A stretch of DNA of 45,537 bases from JAQVEM01 sp964595565 (GCA_964595565.1 CAZQQX010000014.1:1-45537); one strand, 5' to 3'; counted from the first letter of the stretch, positions 7,254 to 15,264 are shown. Translations and numbers: made by a program. Notes: a model not told the origin generated them from the letters alone.

Positions 7254-8507
7254 TTATTCTTTTTTGAATCTCAGAAACAAAAGCATAATAGAGGCAACTA
7301 AAGAGATTGCTGCGCCGGTTAAGAATGCCGCTCTGAAATTATAAGCCTTCCATATAAACCCAAATATCAAAGAAGCGGGAAGAGTTGCTATACCGAGCGA
7401 AAGATGATAAAACCCGTATGCCATGCCCAGATTTTCCCGGGGTACGATATCAGCTATCAGGGCCCTTTCGGCTCCTTCGGTCAGTCCAAAATAAAGACCG
7501 TAAACAATAAACAAAATGTAAATAAGGTAATGGCTCTCAAAATAAGCAAAGCCCATATAAGTGAGAAAATAAATAAACCATCCCGATAAAATCATTACTT
7601 TTCTTCCGGCCTTATCCGATAAATGCCCACCCAGAATTCCGAAAATAGCTTTGGATATATGAAGAATTGCCCATAGAAGAGGAATAGTAGCAATCTGATA
7701 TCCTGCTTCGGATGCTCTGAGCAATAAAAATGCATCGGTTGAATTTCCGAGAGTAAAAACTATAAGGATTGAAAGGTAAAGTGTAAATTTTTTACCCATT
7801 TTCTTAAAATCGGAAAACTTTATTATCCTTTCTGTATCACCCTTTTCCCCACCGGGCTCTCCCCTTTTAATTTCCGGTTCATTTTCCAGTATATTTCTTT
7901 TCTTATACGCATATTCGCCTTTAACCCCGAATATAATAAGAAGCACCGCAAGAGTACCAGGTATAAGTGACAATAAAAAAATATCTCTGATTTCCATAGA
8001 AAAAAAATACAGGAGAAGACTGGCAGTAACCGCACCAATTATCGCTCCAGTATGGTCCATGCTTCTCTGAAAACCAAAAGCAAATCCTCTCCTTCCCGGT
8101 GGCGAAAAACTGGCTATCATTGCATCCCTTGGAGAAGTTCTTATACCTTTTCCCACCCTGTCAGAAAATCTTAAAAAAAGTAACATTCCCCATGAACTTA
8201 TAAATCCAATTAAAGGTCTTGCCAGGTTTGATAATGCATAACCTCCCGCCACAAAAGGTTTTCTTTTTCTAACTCTGTCAGAGAAGTAACCCGAAAATAA
8301 TTTTAAAATACTGCTGACACTTTCAGCAATGCCTTCCACTATCCCGAGAAACGCAGACCCCAGCCCTAAAATAGATTTTATGAATGACGGTATCAGGGGA
8401 TATATCATTTCTGAAGATATATCATTAAAAAGGCTGACCGCCCCCAGGATATAAATATTTTTAAACTTATTATTGTATCCTGTGTTTTTTTTCTCGGGAT
8501 TACTCAA
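7254..8507 (-). CDS. MFS transporter
   Basis: This 417-residue major facilitator superfamily protein has about twelve helices and a hydrophilic central loop rich in Glu/Lys (about 195–230). Motifs include SLFNDISSEMIYPL near the N-terminus, GYFSDRVRKRKP as the loop 2–3 motif A, DRVGKGIRTSPRDAM in the middle of the N-half, and GHLSDKAGRK as the repeated motif in the C-half. This pattern is typical of a widespread MFS subgroup whose substrates are mostly unknown. The only start in frame is a TTG at 8507 without a good Shine-Dalgarno, so the start is uncertain. It is transcribed alone, facing the BASS-like gene. Confidence 0.85.
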   Translation of the reverse strand: MSNPEKKNTGYNNKFKNIYILGAVSLFNDISSEMIYPLIPSFIKSILGLGSAFLGIVEGIAESVSSILKLFSGYFSDRVRKRKPFVAGGYALSNLARPLIGFISSWGMLLFLRFSDRVGKGIRTSPRDAMIASFSPPGRRGFAFGFQRSMDHTGAIIGAVTASLLLYFFSMEIRDIFLLSLIPGTLAVLLIIFGVKGEYAYKKRNILENEPEIKRGEPGGEKGDTERIIKFSDFKKMGKKFTLYLSILIVFTLGNSTDAFLLLRASEAGYQIATIPLLWAILHISKAIFGILGGHLSDKAGRKVMILSGWFIYFLTYMGFAYFESHYLIYILFIVYGLYFGLTEGAERALIADIVPRENLGMAYGFYHLSLGIATLPASLIFGFIWKAYNFRAAFLTGAAISLVASIMLLFLRFKKE

Positions 8508-8774
8508 CTTTTTAGTATTTCAGATTTTTTAAAATATAGATATATAATATAGCATTTCAAATTCAAACAGCCATTATTTTTATAAGTTATTTGAGAATTT
8601 TTTTTATTAATCTTTTTCTTTCTGTCCCCTTTATAGCTTTTTATGTTAAAAAATATATAATGATTACAGGTAAAAATCTATTAAATACTACACCCGGCCA
8701 CTTCCTGTAAATAATAAAAGCCGGGCGGTTTATAATCCAGTAATTTAATTATTAAAATATTTAAATATAAAAAA
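8508..8774. other. intergenic region upstream of bactofilin
   Basis: This spacer divides the MFS gene and the first bactofilin. It contains an inverted repeat CCCGGC (8693–8698)/GCCGGG (8720–8725) with a 21-nt loop, followed by a perfect TATAAT at 8731–8736 that could be the -10 of the bactofilin promoter (no good -35). Nothing else is recognisable. Confidence 0.35.
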
Positions 8775-9209
8775 ATGTTTTTTATAAGACCCAGAAAAAA
8801 TAAAAGAGAAAATGACTACAATATAATTTCAGCAGAAACCCATATAGAAGGAAAAATTTATTCCCCTCTGCCCATAAAAATAGAAGGCACTGTGATAGGA
8901 GAAATCATATCCAGCAGGGAAGTAGTAATCGGGAGAGAAGGAAGAGTAAGAGCAAACGTTAAGACCAGAAATATAGTAATAGAGGGTAATTTTAAAGGAA
9001 ATATTATATCATCAGGAGAAGCTAAGATTACTTCTACCGGTATATTATTCGGTAATATAATTCAAATGGACACCTCCCTCAACATAGAAAATGGGGGCCT
9101 CTTTAAAGGTAAAAACATTATCACAGATAACAGAGAAATATTTAAAATAAACAACAATAGTACAATTTCTGATATTAAAATAAAACCCAAAAAAATACTG
9201 GAATACTGA
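8775..9209 (+). CDS. bactofilin (polymer-forming cytoskeletal protein)
   Basis: This 144-residue member of the bactofilin family is expected to self-assemble into filaments or membrane-associated scaffolds. The core (about 17–115) shows the repetitive right-handed beta-helix pattern, with short hydrophobic strands punctuated by Gly (IEGKIYS, IEGTVIGEI, IGREGRV, IEGNFKGNI, TGILFGNI). It is flanked by a basic N-terminal tail and a polar C-terminal tail, as usual in the family. The ATG has no Shine-Dalgarno; a TATAAT lies at 8731–8736. A second, shorter bactofilin lies tail-to-tail 33 bp downstream on the other strand. Confidence 0.88.
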   Translation: MFFIRPRKNKRENDYNIISAETHIEGKIYSPLPIKIEGTVIGEIISSREVVIGREGRVRANVKTRNIVIEGNFKGNIISSGEAKITSTGILFGNIIQMDTSLNIENGGLFKGKNIITDNREIFKINNNSTISDIKIKPKKILEY

Positions 9210-9242
9210 GTTTTTTAAAAATTTAAACCTTTCTGTATAAAA

Positions 9243-9581
9243 TTATAATTTCATATCATCTTCTATGTCACCGAGATTGAATTCTTCTTCTATTTTTTCT
9301 TCCTTTGCTTCTTTACCACCCCTGGTACTTTCTTCTTTTAACTTTGATTTTGACTTCTTTTTACCCTTTTCCTCCTCCTGGCTTATCCTTGTTACCTTTC
9401 CGCTAAAGATGCCCCCTTCCTGTATGACCAGTGAATCTGTTTTTATATTACCGTTAACCACCCCGGTTTCAGTAATTTCGACTTTACCTGTTCCCTTTAA
9501 ATTACCTTCAAATTTTCCTATTATCCTGGCATCTATAGTGGTGACATCTGCATTTACAGAGCCCTCCTTCTGAATTACCAT
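9243..9581 (-). CDS. short bactofilin lacking the N-terminal windings
   Basis: This 112-residue protein has a bactofilin core at 1–68 (IQKEGSV, IIGKFEGNL, TGVVNGNI, IQEGGIFSGKV) and a Lys/Glu-rich tail (70–112). Aligned with the neighbouring bactofilin, it begins at the equivalent of residue 52, so the N-terminal tail and the first beta-helix windings are absent. The in-frame sequence upstream hits a stop within ten codons and contains no alternative start. The other frames upstream do not encode the missing part. The ATG has no Shine-Dalgarno. It is either a natural mini-bactofilin co-assembling with a longer partner or a truncated gene. The remaining frame is intact, so I keep it as a CDS. 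Confidence 0.7.
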   Translation of the reverse strand: MVIQKEGSVNADVTTIDARIIGKFEGNLKGTGKVEITETGVVNGNIKTDSLVIQEGGIFSGKVTRISQEEEKGKKKSKSKLKEESTRGGKEAKEEKIEEEFNLGDIEDDMKL

Positions 9582-9728
9582 ATGGACATCTAAAAAATAC
9601 CGGCTTTGCTAAATCAGGTAAAATAGAAACCGGGGTAGAAAAACCAATTGTTTTATTAGTATCAAGAAGATATTAATCTCTACCGCCTGTTAAAGATGTA
9701 ATTGAGCCATTAAAACCCGGTTAGATAT

Positions 9729-11183
9729 TTAACCTTTTAAGACACCGAGTGGCCTTAGCCGTAATGTCTTTTTTGACAGGCCGGCATTGTGGGCAATATC
9801 CACCACAAGGCTAGCATCTTTATAAGCCATGGGCGCTTCTTCTGCCAGTCCGGACATACTTCCGGCCTTAATAATTATTCCTTTGTCTTTAAAAAGTTGT
9901 TTTTTAAGTTCACTGCCCTGAATGCTTTTCTTTGCCCTGGTTCTGCTCATAAGCCTTCCTGCTCCATGGCAGGTAGAGCCAAAACTTTCATCCATGGCCT
10001 CTTCTGTTCCCACAAGTATAAAGGAATACCTACCCATATCCCCCGGAATTAACACAGGCTGGCCGATATTTTTGTACTGTTCGGGGATATCCTTATGCCC
10101 GGGCGGATAAGACCTTGTGGCTCCTTTTCTGTGAACACAGACCCTCTTCATTTTACCGTTAATATTATGCTCTTCAATTTTTGCCATATTATGAGATACA
10201 TCATAGACCATATTAAGCCCTAACTTTTCCTGGGATTTTTTAAAATATTTTTCCAGGGCCTCTCTCGCCCAGTGTGCGAGACACTGCCTGTTTACCATTG
10301 CATAATTAGCAGCACAGAGCATTGCCCCATAATATCTTTCACTTTCGGGAGAATTCAGAGGTGCACAGGCTAACTGCCTGTCCGGCAGCTTTATCCCGTA
10401 TTTTGCACTGGCCTGCTGCATAATCTTGATATAGTCACTGCATACCTGGTGCCCAAAGCCTCTGGAACCCGAATGTATCATAATAGTTATCTGGCCTTTT
10501 CTGAGCCCCATAGATTCTGCCGCTCTGGTGTCATATACTTCGTCTACTACCTGAATCTCTAAAAAATGATTCCCCGAACCAAGAGTACCTATCTGGTTTA
10601 ATCCTCTATCCATAGCATAACTGCTTACAAAATCTGGATTGGCGCCCTCCATTTTACCTCTTTCTTCTATAAAAAACCTGTCTTCTTCCCATCCATATCC
10701 ATTCTTAATCGCCCAGTTTACCCCTTCTACTATTAGTTGGCTCAACTGATTTTTTGATAATTGAATTTTACCTTTGCTTCCCACACCTCTGGGTATACTC
10801 AATACCAGAACGTTCATTATATCTTCCAGCCTGCCTTTAATATCTTCGATACCGAGATCGGTGCGAAGAATCCTTACCCCACAGGATATATCAAAACCAA
10901 CTCCACCGGGTGAAATAACACCATCCTCTTCACCGAACGCAGCGACTCCCCCTATAGGGAACCCATAACCATAATGTATATCAGGCATGGCAAAAGAAGC
11001 TTTTATAATCCCGGGGAGTGTGGCTACATTAATCACCTGGTCTATGGTTTTCTCGTTCACAGCATGGTCCAGGAGCTCTTTACTGGCAAAAATTATTCCG
11101 GGAACTCTCATGCCATATTTTTCATCTTTTTCTACTTCCCATTTGTAATCACTTATTTTATTGATTTTATAATCGTTTATAAT
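9729..11183 (-). CDS. rtcB: RtcB RNA-splicing ligase
   Basis: This protein joins RNA 2',3'-cyclic phosphate (or 3'-phosphate) and 5'-hydroxyl ends using GTP and Mn2+. Family motifs are all present: PDIHYGYGFPIGG, GVGFDISCGVR (Asp/Cys metal ligands), LGSGNHFLE, HSGSRGFGHQ, DVSHNMAKIEEH, and STCHGAGRLMSR with the guanylylated His. The first ATG (11111) would leave out a conserved N-terminal stretch. The frame continues upstream through SDYKWEVEK, typical of RtcB, to AAGGAGGG (11188–11195) directly after the archease stop. No ATG, GTG or TTG exists in that stretch, so the start appears to be ATT (11183) or ATA (11180), giving about 484 residues. It is downstream of its activator archease. Confidence 0.9.
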   Translation of the reverse strand: MINDYKINKISDYKWEVEKDEKYGMRVPGIIFASKELLDHAVNEKTIDQVINVATLPGIIKASFAMPDIHYGYGFPIGGVAAFGEEDGVISPGGVGFDISCGVRILRTDLGIEDIKGRLEDIMNVLVLSIPRGVGSKGKIQLSKNQLSQLIVEGVNWAIKNGYGWEEDRFFIEERGKMEGANPDFVSSYAMDRGLNQIGTLGSGNHFLEIQVVDEVYDTRAAESMGLRKGQITIMIHSGSRGFGHQVCSDYIKIMQQASAKYGIKLPDRQLACAPLNSPESERYYGAMLCAANYAMVNRQCLAHWAREALEKYFKKSQEKLGLNMVYDVSHNMAKIEEHNINGKMKRVCVHRKGATRSYPPGHKDIPEQYKNIGQPVLIPGDMGRYSFILVGTEEAMDESFGSTCHGAGRLMSRTRAKKSIQGSELKKQLFKDKGIIIKAGSMSGLAEEAPMAYKDASLVVDIAHNAGLSKKTLRLRPLGVLKG

Positions 11184-11197
11184 AAATCCCTCCTTTG

Positions 11198-11644
11198 CTA
11201 TACATCAAATACGACTTTGCCTTTCCAGCCACTTTTTATTTCATCTTCTTTTATCTCAAGCTCATGATAGGTGGGGGCCTTAATAGCCGCTTTTATATCA
11301 TGCCTTGAAAGGTCTATTTTTTCACCGTAAATTTCAGCTTCCAGTATTAATTTACCACTCATTTTTTTAATTTTTGCAACTTTAAATTTTGAGAATAGCA
11401 TGTTCTCAACTTCATAAAGGTAAAGTAACTTCTCAAGCCAGAGTATAAGCAGCTCCTCATAATCAATATTTCTTCCACCAATCTCTATATTTTTCTTTTC
11501 TACGGGTTTAACTATCCTTAAATCACAAATGATAGAAAACATACCCCCGGCGGCACTTTCAAACAGTTCCGCCACCGTACTGCCATAAAACTTTATGCCA
11601 GTATCCGAAATATGGTCTATATATTTATATTTCTTAATCATCAT
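11198..11644 (-). CDS. archease, RtcB activator
   Basis: This 148-residue archease-family protein promotes guanylylation and multiple turnover of RtcB in archaea and bacteria. The N-terminal Y.DHISDTGIKFYG (8–20) corresponds to the family's H-x-x-D-x-G signature with an acidic metal ligand. The C-terminal PTYHELEIKE and the final strand also fit the family, as does the length of about 140 residues. Two consecutive ATGs (11644 and 11641) could serve as start, with only a weak purine-rich leader. It lies immediately upstream of rtcB, and the rtcB Shine-Dalgarno begins just after its stop codon, so the two form an RNA-repair operon. Confidence 0.87.
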   Translation of the reverse strand: MMIKKYKYIDHISDTGIKFYGSTVAELFESAAGGMFSIICDLRIVKPVEKKNIEIGGRNIDYEELLILWLEKLLYLYEVENMLFSKFKVAKIKKMSGKLILEAEIYGEKIDLSRHDIKAAIKAPTYHELEIKEDEIKSGWKGKVVFDV

Positions 11645-11805
11645 TTTCTTTATTAAGCAGTAAAACTTTGATTAATAAAACTAACTCTGGCTTTAATTCA
11701 ACCCCATGTGCAGGAATTAGCAGCCACGCTTCTCATGAAAAAGTTTGCACCACTCAATAAAGCCGGATATTTTTGTTTTTTCCATAAAAACCGCTTGATA
11801 ATAAG

Positions 11806-12246
11806 TTATTTACGCCTGTACAATCCCACCAGCTGTGCTTCCGCCAGGATTTTTCCTCCCATTTCGCGTCTAATATCGTTTACTCTTGCAGAGTTACTGA
11901 GGCTAAGAAAATCATCCAGTGCATAAAGCTTGAAAAAATAACGATGCGTGCCGGAAGGAGGACATGGCCCGGAATATCCAGGTTTACCCGAGTCAGTTAT
12001 TCCTTCAATAGCATCCCGGGGGCAGCTATTCTCCGGAATTTCCCCTGTCTCTTTTCCTATATTCCATACAGTCCAGTGAACCCATATGCCCGATGGAGCA
12101 TCGGGGTCATCAACTATTAGAACCATGCTCCTGGCATCTTCCGGAACCCCGCTTATAATTAAAGGAGGATTGATATTTTCACCGTCACAGGTATAATCCG
12201 GCGGGATTAATTTGTTATCTTCAAAAGCAGGACTTTCAATCTTCAT
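11806..12246 (-). CDS. PEBP-family protein (YbhB/YbcL-like)
   Basis: This 146-residue protein belongs to the phosphatidylethanolamine-binding/Raf-kinase-inhibitor-like family. The ligand-site motifs are present: DDPDAPSGIWVHW (about 52–64) and GPCPPSGTHRYFF (about 98–110). Bacterial members are small cytosolic proteins of poorly defined role. The frame extends 17 codons upstream, but the Shine-Dalgarno GGGGAGG (12254–12260) and the family-typical N-terminus MKIESPAF support the ATG at 12246. It stands alone between the archease gene and an unknown gene on the opposite strand. Confidence 0.9.
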   Translation of the reverse strand: MKIESPAFEDNKLIPPDYTCDGENINPPLIISGVPEDARSMVLIVDDPDAPSGIWVHWTVWNIGKETGEIPENSCPRDAIEGITDSGKPGYSGPCPPSGTHRYFFKLYALDDFLSLSNSARVNDIRREMGGKILAEAQLVGLYRRK

Positions 12247-12457
12247 AGGACTACCTCCCCTTTCTTTATAATTCTTTTTATACCCAGATGTTACCACTTT
12301 TTATTTTTGATTTATAGTTTAATAAAATAACAAAGCTAAAAACCGGCTTAAAATTATATTCTTTATTCTAACCAAAACTCTTTTTCATAATAGCCTCATA
12401 ATATGATAAAATTAATACAAATCAGATGGGCAATTAATTAAAAAGCAGGAAGGAAAA

Positions 12458-12880
12458 ATGGAAAAGGAATTATTAGAAAAAATTAATAAAAAAATAAAGG
12501 AAATAAAGACCCTGAGGAATTCAAACAATAAGGACCTTAAATTCAAAGCATGGCATATAAGTACTGTGAACCTGTTAAAAATGCTGCCTTCCGAATTTAT
12601 AAAAGATATAAGCGACTTTAAGAAATTAACCTTTGCCGATACCAAATACCATCGCGGCGCAAGGCCCTTTAACCCTTCAGATAATACCAGGTATATAGAA
12701 GACCTGGATAACGCTACAAAAATTCTCAAAAAAATCACTGCAGCAAAAAAAGAAGCTTCCACTAAAAAAGAAAATATGGTTAAGGCAAGAAGTAAAAAAA
12801 ACTCAAAAAATAAAAAAACTGCCAGAAAAGGCAGTTCCAATACCAGAAATAAATTATATACAAAACCCAAAAAAGAATGA
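12458..12880 (+). CDS. hypothetical protein with Lys-rich C-terminal tail
   Basis: This is a 140-residue protein I cannot assign. Residues 1–92 look like a compact helical domain, with an amphipathic start (ELLEKINKKIKEIKTL), then KFKAWHISTVNLLKMLP and a polar region ending in YIEDLDNATKILKKI. Residues 93–140 are a highly basic, low-complexity tail (Lys, Arg, Ser, Asn), as in nucleic-acid-binding tails. A good Shine-Dalgarno (AGGAAGGA, about 12447–12454) precedes the ATG, supporting this strand over the hydrophobic mirror frame on the minus strand. There is no obvious operon partner. Nucleic-acid binding is only suggested by charge. Confidence 0.6.
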   Translation: MEKELLEKINKKIKEIKTLRNSNNKDLKFKAWHISTVNLLKMLPSEFIKDISDFKKLTFADTKYHRGARPFNPSDNTRYIEDLDNATKILKKITAAKKEASTKKENMVKARSKKNSKNKKTARKGSSNTRNKLYTKPKKE

Positions 12881-13032
12881 AGCCGGTTAGACATTTTGCC
12901 CCTTAGAGGTGATCATGTAAAATATTAAGCTTCTAAAAAAAGAAACTTATATATTCCATTTTGAATAGCAGGGGACAGCGGGCAGGGTTAGATCTGTATT
13001 ATTAAGCTTAAATGAGGATATTTTTATACTTA

Positions 13033-13233
13033 TTATAACCTTTTGAAAAACTCATGTTTATAACCACAGTTTTTACAAATATATGCAACTCCCTCAGGAC
13101 TAAAAAGTTCCGCGCCAAAGGCTGCCGGCCATTTCATATTTAATTTAGTATTCACTTTCTTAAACTCTGAGCTGCCACAGAATTGGCATAGAAGCTGTTT
13201 ATTATTGATAGTTACCGTTCTTTCATCTTCCAT
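13033..13233 (-). CDS. small zinc-ribbon protein
   Basis: This 66-residue protein has two CxxC knuckles (CQFC at 16–19 and CKNC at 53–56) separated by about 33 residues, the layout of a single zinc ribbon. The second knuckle sits in YICKNCGYKHEFFK, similar to small nucleic-acid-binding zinc-ribbon families. AAAGGAG a few bases upstream supports the ATG. It is probably monocistronic. Its role is unknown. Confidence 0.72.
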   Translation of the reverse strand: MEDERTVTINNKQLLCQFCGSSEFKKVNTKLNMKWPAAFGAELFSPEGVAYICKNCGYKHEFFKRL

Positions 13234-13551
13234 TTATGCTCCTTTGATTAAATGAAAATATCTCTTATTTTTATTTAATGATACACGAACTTGATTATCA
13301 ATAAAAGTAATTCAGTATGCAGGATACATTTATGCAAAACGTACCTGGAGCTCTCACTGGTGATAATGCATTATTATATGTTAATGCGGGATGCTTTTTC
13401 CTGTTACTTTATTTTTCAAATCTATAATAAAACCTGACTCTCTAAATAATAATCATGTTATTACGAAAACAGCTTCTTCTTCACTATTTATAAATACATA
13501 GAGGGCCCAACTTAAAAGTAGAGCCCTCTATAGTGCTTTCTGTTATATCTT
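13234..13551. other. intergenic region between DPSL and zinc-ribbon genes
   Basis: This spacer lies downstream of the DPSL gene and upstream of the zinc-ribbon gene (both minus strand). Apart from the hairpin at 13498–13531 I see no gene. A 36-codon open frame at 13317–13427 on the plus strand has no Shine-Dalgarno and no recognisable product. Confidence 0.4.
13498..13531 (-). terminator. hairpin downstream of the DPSL gene
   Basis: This is a perfect 9-bp inverted repeat, ATAGAGGGC (13498–13506) and GCCCTCTAT (13523–13531), with a 16-nt loop, about 20 bp after the DPSL stop codon. Its position fits an end-of-transcript structure, but the following sequence is only AT-rich, without a clear U-run. 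It could instead be an mRNA-stabilising hairpin. Confidence 0.45.
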
Positions 13552-14103
13552 TTACCTTAAGAACTTCCCAACAAAAGGAGAAGTCTCTCCCCTCCTCAAG
13601 AAATGCCCTGAAGGTCCTTCTCCCAGGAATTCAGAGAACCAGCTCTCGTGCTCTATCTCTTCATTTAAGATAGCATTGGCCAATTCATAAGTGCGATGGT
13701 CTTTTCCTGCAGTAATGTTACATATGTGTGTATAGCCCCTTACGGCACATCTTTCTGCCTCTACAAGAACCTTTAATATGGCCATGGTATCAGTCGGGTC
13801 TCCGGGGAGTGATGCAGGTGGACATGAAGACAGGTCATGGAATTCTTTCATGTTTTCAGGAAGTTTTCCTCCCAGTTCATATATCCTGGGAACAATTGCT
13901 TCAAAATGGTTCCTGTCCTCGATTCTTGCAGTCTCGGCTATTTCCTTTACCCCCTCTCCTTTAAGACCTATAAGGTTCGCTCTGAGTATAGTGTAATAGT
14001 AGTAGGTTGTAAGTTCTGCAGCTGCGTTTTTTACCAGCAGATCTATTATCTCATCCACATTCACTCCAGCTTTTTCAACCATTTCCCTTGTTACTTCTGC
14101 CAT
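13552..14103 (-). CDS. Dps-like ferritin (DPSL/thioferritin type)
   Basis: This 183-residue ferritin-like four-helix protein probably forms a cage that oxidises iron with peroxide and protects DNA. Likely di-iron ligands are Glu30, Glu62/His66 (IEDRNH), Glu116 and Glu149/His152 (EEIEH), a bacterioferritin-like set. Cys94 (SSCPPAS), Cys119 (AERCAVRG) and Cys128 (HICNIT) recall the DPSL subclass described in Sulfolobus and Bacteroides, where a cysteine pair lies next to the iron site. Length and the LSSCPPAS loop fit that group better than classical Dps. A strong Shine-Dalgarno (AAAGGAGGG) precedes the ATG, and a perfect palindrome overlaps the leader at 14114–14132. The C-terminal tail is basic. 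Confidence 0.85.
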   Translation of the reverse strand: MAEVTREMVEKAGVNVDEIIDLLVKNAAAELTTYYYYTILRANLIGLKGEGVKEIAETARIEDRNHFEAIVPRIYELGGKLPENMKEFHDLSSCPPASLPGDPTDTMAILKVLVEAERCAVRGYTHICNITAGKDHRTYELANAILNEEIEHESWFSEFLGEGPSGHFLRRGETSPFVGKFLR

Positions 14104-14113
14104 TTTACCCTCC

Positions 14114-14132
14114 TTTAATATTTGATATTAAA
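14114..14132 (-). promoter_or_regulatory. palindrome in the DPSL leader, candidate operator
   Basis: TTTAATAT (14114–14121) and ATATTAAA (14125–14132) form a perfect 8-bp inverted repeat with a 3-nt centre, overlapping the upstream edge of the DPSL ribosome-binding site. Stress-ferritin genes are commonly under repressors that bind AT-rich palindromes (PerR, Fur or others). This sequence is not an exact match to the PerR or Fur consensus I know, so the regulator is undetermined. Confidence 0.4.
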
Positions 14133-14294
14133 AGAAACATAAAGTGTTATTATCAGGCGCTGTATATTTAATTCAGTATTTCCGTGATTATTTATCTGTG
14201 GTTTTGATATAGGTATTTTATATATTTAAAAATATACGCCTTTTGACTGAATTTAGCAATTAATTAATTTAATGAAATGGATTATCTTTCAAAC

Positions 14295-14317
14295 TGGCTG
14301 GGGAGGGAGGATTTGAA
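14295..14317 (-). repeat. tRNA-3'-end-like repeat, copy 1
   Basis: This 23-bp sequence matches 20 of 23 positions of 15778–15800 in the same orientation. Read on the minus strand it resembles the end of a tRNA gene: a TTCAAATCC T-loop/stem, seven acceptor-stem bases, a G discriminator and CCA. The rest of a tRNA is absent. It could be one end of a tRNA-targeted insertion, or a chance match. Confidence 0.4.
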
Positions 14318-14481
14318 GAAGAGAAAATAGAAAATATTAACTATCTTGCTAAATCTATATCAGGTAAAAGAATATGAAAAAGTTCATAAAATATTTAATA
14401 TAAAAGAGTTCAAACCCAACCTTGGAAGTAGTATGATCTTGTTAAAAATAACTTTTCAGATAATTGCATTAATACAAAATT

Positions 14482-15264
14482 ATGAAAAAAATACTTACAA
14501 TTTTAATCTTCTTTATGGCAGCTCTCTTAATCGCTTGTAATACTCCTAAAGAGAAGGTAGGCGAGCCCTCTAAACAAAATCAGGTACTACAGGAAAGTAG
14601 CTTGGGGGAAGAATCAAGAGAGGAATCTAAACCTGCCGGATTATGTTACAACCCATATTTTCCTGTAAAAACAAATACTATCCGGACATATAAAGTTCAT
14701 TGTCCTAGTGGCGATGATTATAAGTATACTTCAAGTTTTTCCGCGATAACTGAAAAATCTTTTATTGAGAAATTAATATCTTCTGAGTTTTCATTTGACG
14801 TAAATTGGCTTTGTGATAGTGATGGGTTAGTTCAGAGTGATTATTCAGAACTTCCGTTTGAAGGAGAATCCGAAGGATTTGAAATTACAACAGAGAGTTA
14901 CGAAGGAGTTATTTTACCTTCTTATAGTCAATGGGCTGTAGGCCATAAGTGGGATACTAAATATAAAGTTAGAGCTACTTTTACCGTTGAATCTGAAGAA
15001 ATGGCTTTTGATGGTGACATATTTATAGCGAACGAAATTATATCCATAGAACCGGTAACAGTACCATATGGGACATATACAGATGCTATAAAAATAAATT
15101 TTAAAAAAACAATAAATCAAGAGACTAAAATAGAAGGCTCTTCTATGTCATTCAGTGCAGTTTCAGATATTTCTTCATGGTATGTAGAAGGAATTGGATT
15201 GGTAAAAGAGGTTTCAAAATCAGAATGTGGAACTACATTAGTTGAATTGCTTTCAGTAAAGTAA
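14482..15264 (+). CDS. lipoprotein of unknown function
   Basis: This 260-residue protein has a lipoprotein signal: a basic N-terminus, a hydrophobic stretch and the lipobox LIAC, with Cys19 as the lipidated residue. A Ser/Glu/Lys-rich linker (20–50) follows, then a probably beta-rich domain (about 52–260). Its phrases WAVGHKWDTKYK, VPYGTYTDAIKI and SWYVEGIGLVKEV resemble bacterial surface lipoproteins with repeated beta-hairpins (DUF3108/TapB-like). It should be anchored outside the cytoplasmic membrane. The domain has three further Cys (about 54, 65 and 101). There is no Shine-Dalgarno and no operon partner. Imperfect tRNA-like direct repeats at 14295 and 15778 flank it, so it could have arrived on a small integrated element. 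Confidence 0.75.
   Translation: MKKILTILIFFMAALLIACNTPKEKVGEPSKQNQVLQESSLGEESREESKPAGLCYNPYFPVKTNTIRTYKVHCPSGDDYKYTSSFSAITEKSFIEKLISSEFSFDVNWLCDSDGLVQSDYSELPFEGESEGFEITTESYEGVILPSYSQWAVGHKWDTKYKVRATFTVESEEMAFDGDIFIANEIISIEPVTVPYGTYTDAIKINFKKTINQETKIEGSSMSFSAVSDISSWYVEGIGLVKEVSKSECGTTLVELLSVK

Larger units (their letters stand above)
14104..14481. other. intergenic region between DPSL and lipoprotein genes
   Basis: This divergent spacer contains the DPSL leader palindrome (14114–14132), the tRNA-like repeat copy 1 (14295–14317) and short open frames (for example 14346–14540, plus strand) with no recognisable product. The stretch around 14300–14375 has an open frame on the plus strand with no start; I would not call it a gene. 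Confidence 0.35.

Noticed and set aside
8693..8725. CCCGGC/GCCGGG inverted repeat as a terminator
   Set aside because: The loop is 21 nt, there is no U-run on either strand, and neither neighbouring gene ends there.
12412..12894. Minus-strand hydrophobic open frame
   Set aside because: It mirrors the Lys-rich plus-strand gene, which has the good ribosome-binding site.
13317..13427. 36-codon plus-strand frame
   Set aside because: There is no Shine-Dalgarno, and its composition does not stand out from the intergenic sequence.
14346..14540. Plus-strand 64-codon frame ahead of the lipoprotein
   Set aside because: It overlaps the lipoprotein signal sequence in another frame, lacks a Shine-Dalgarno and has no recognisable features.
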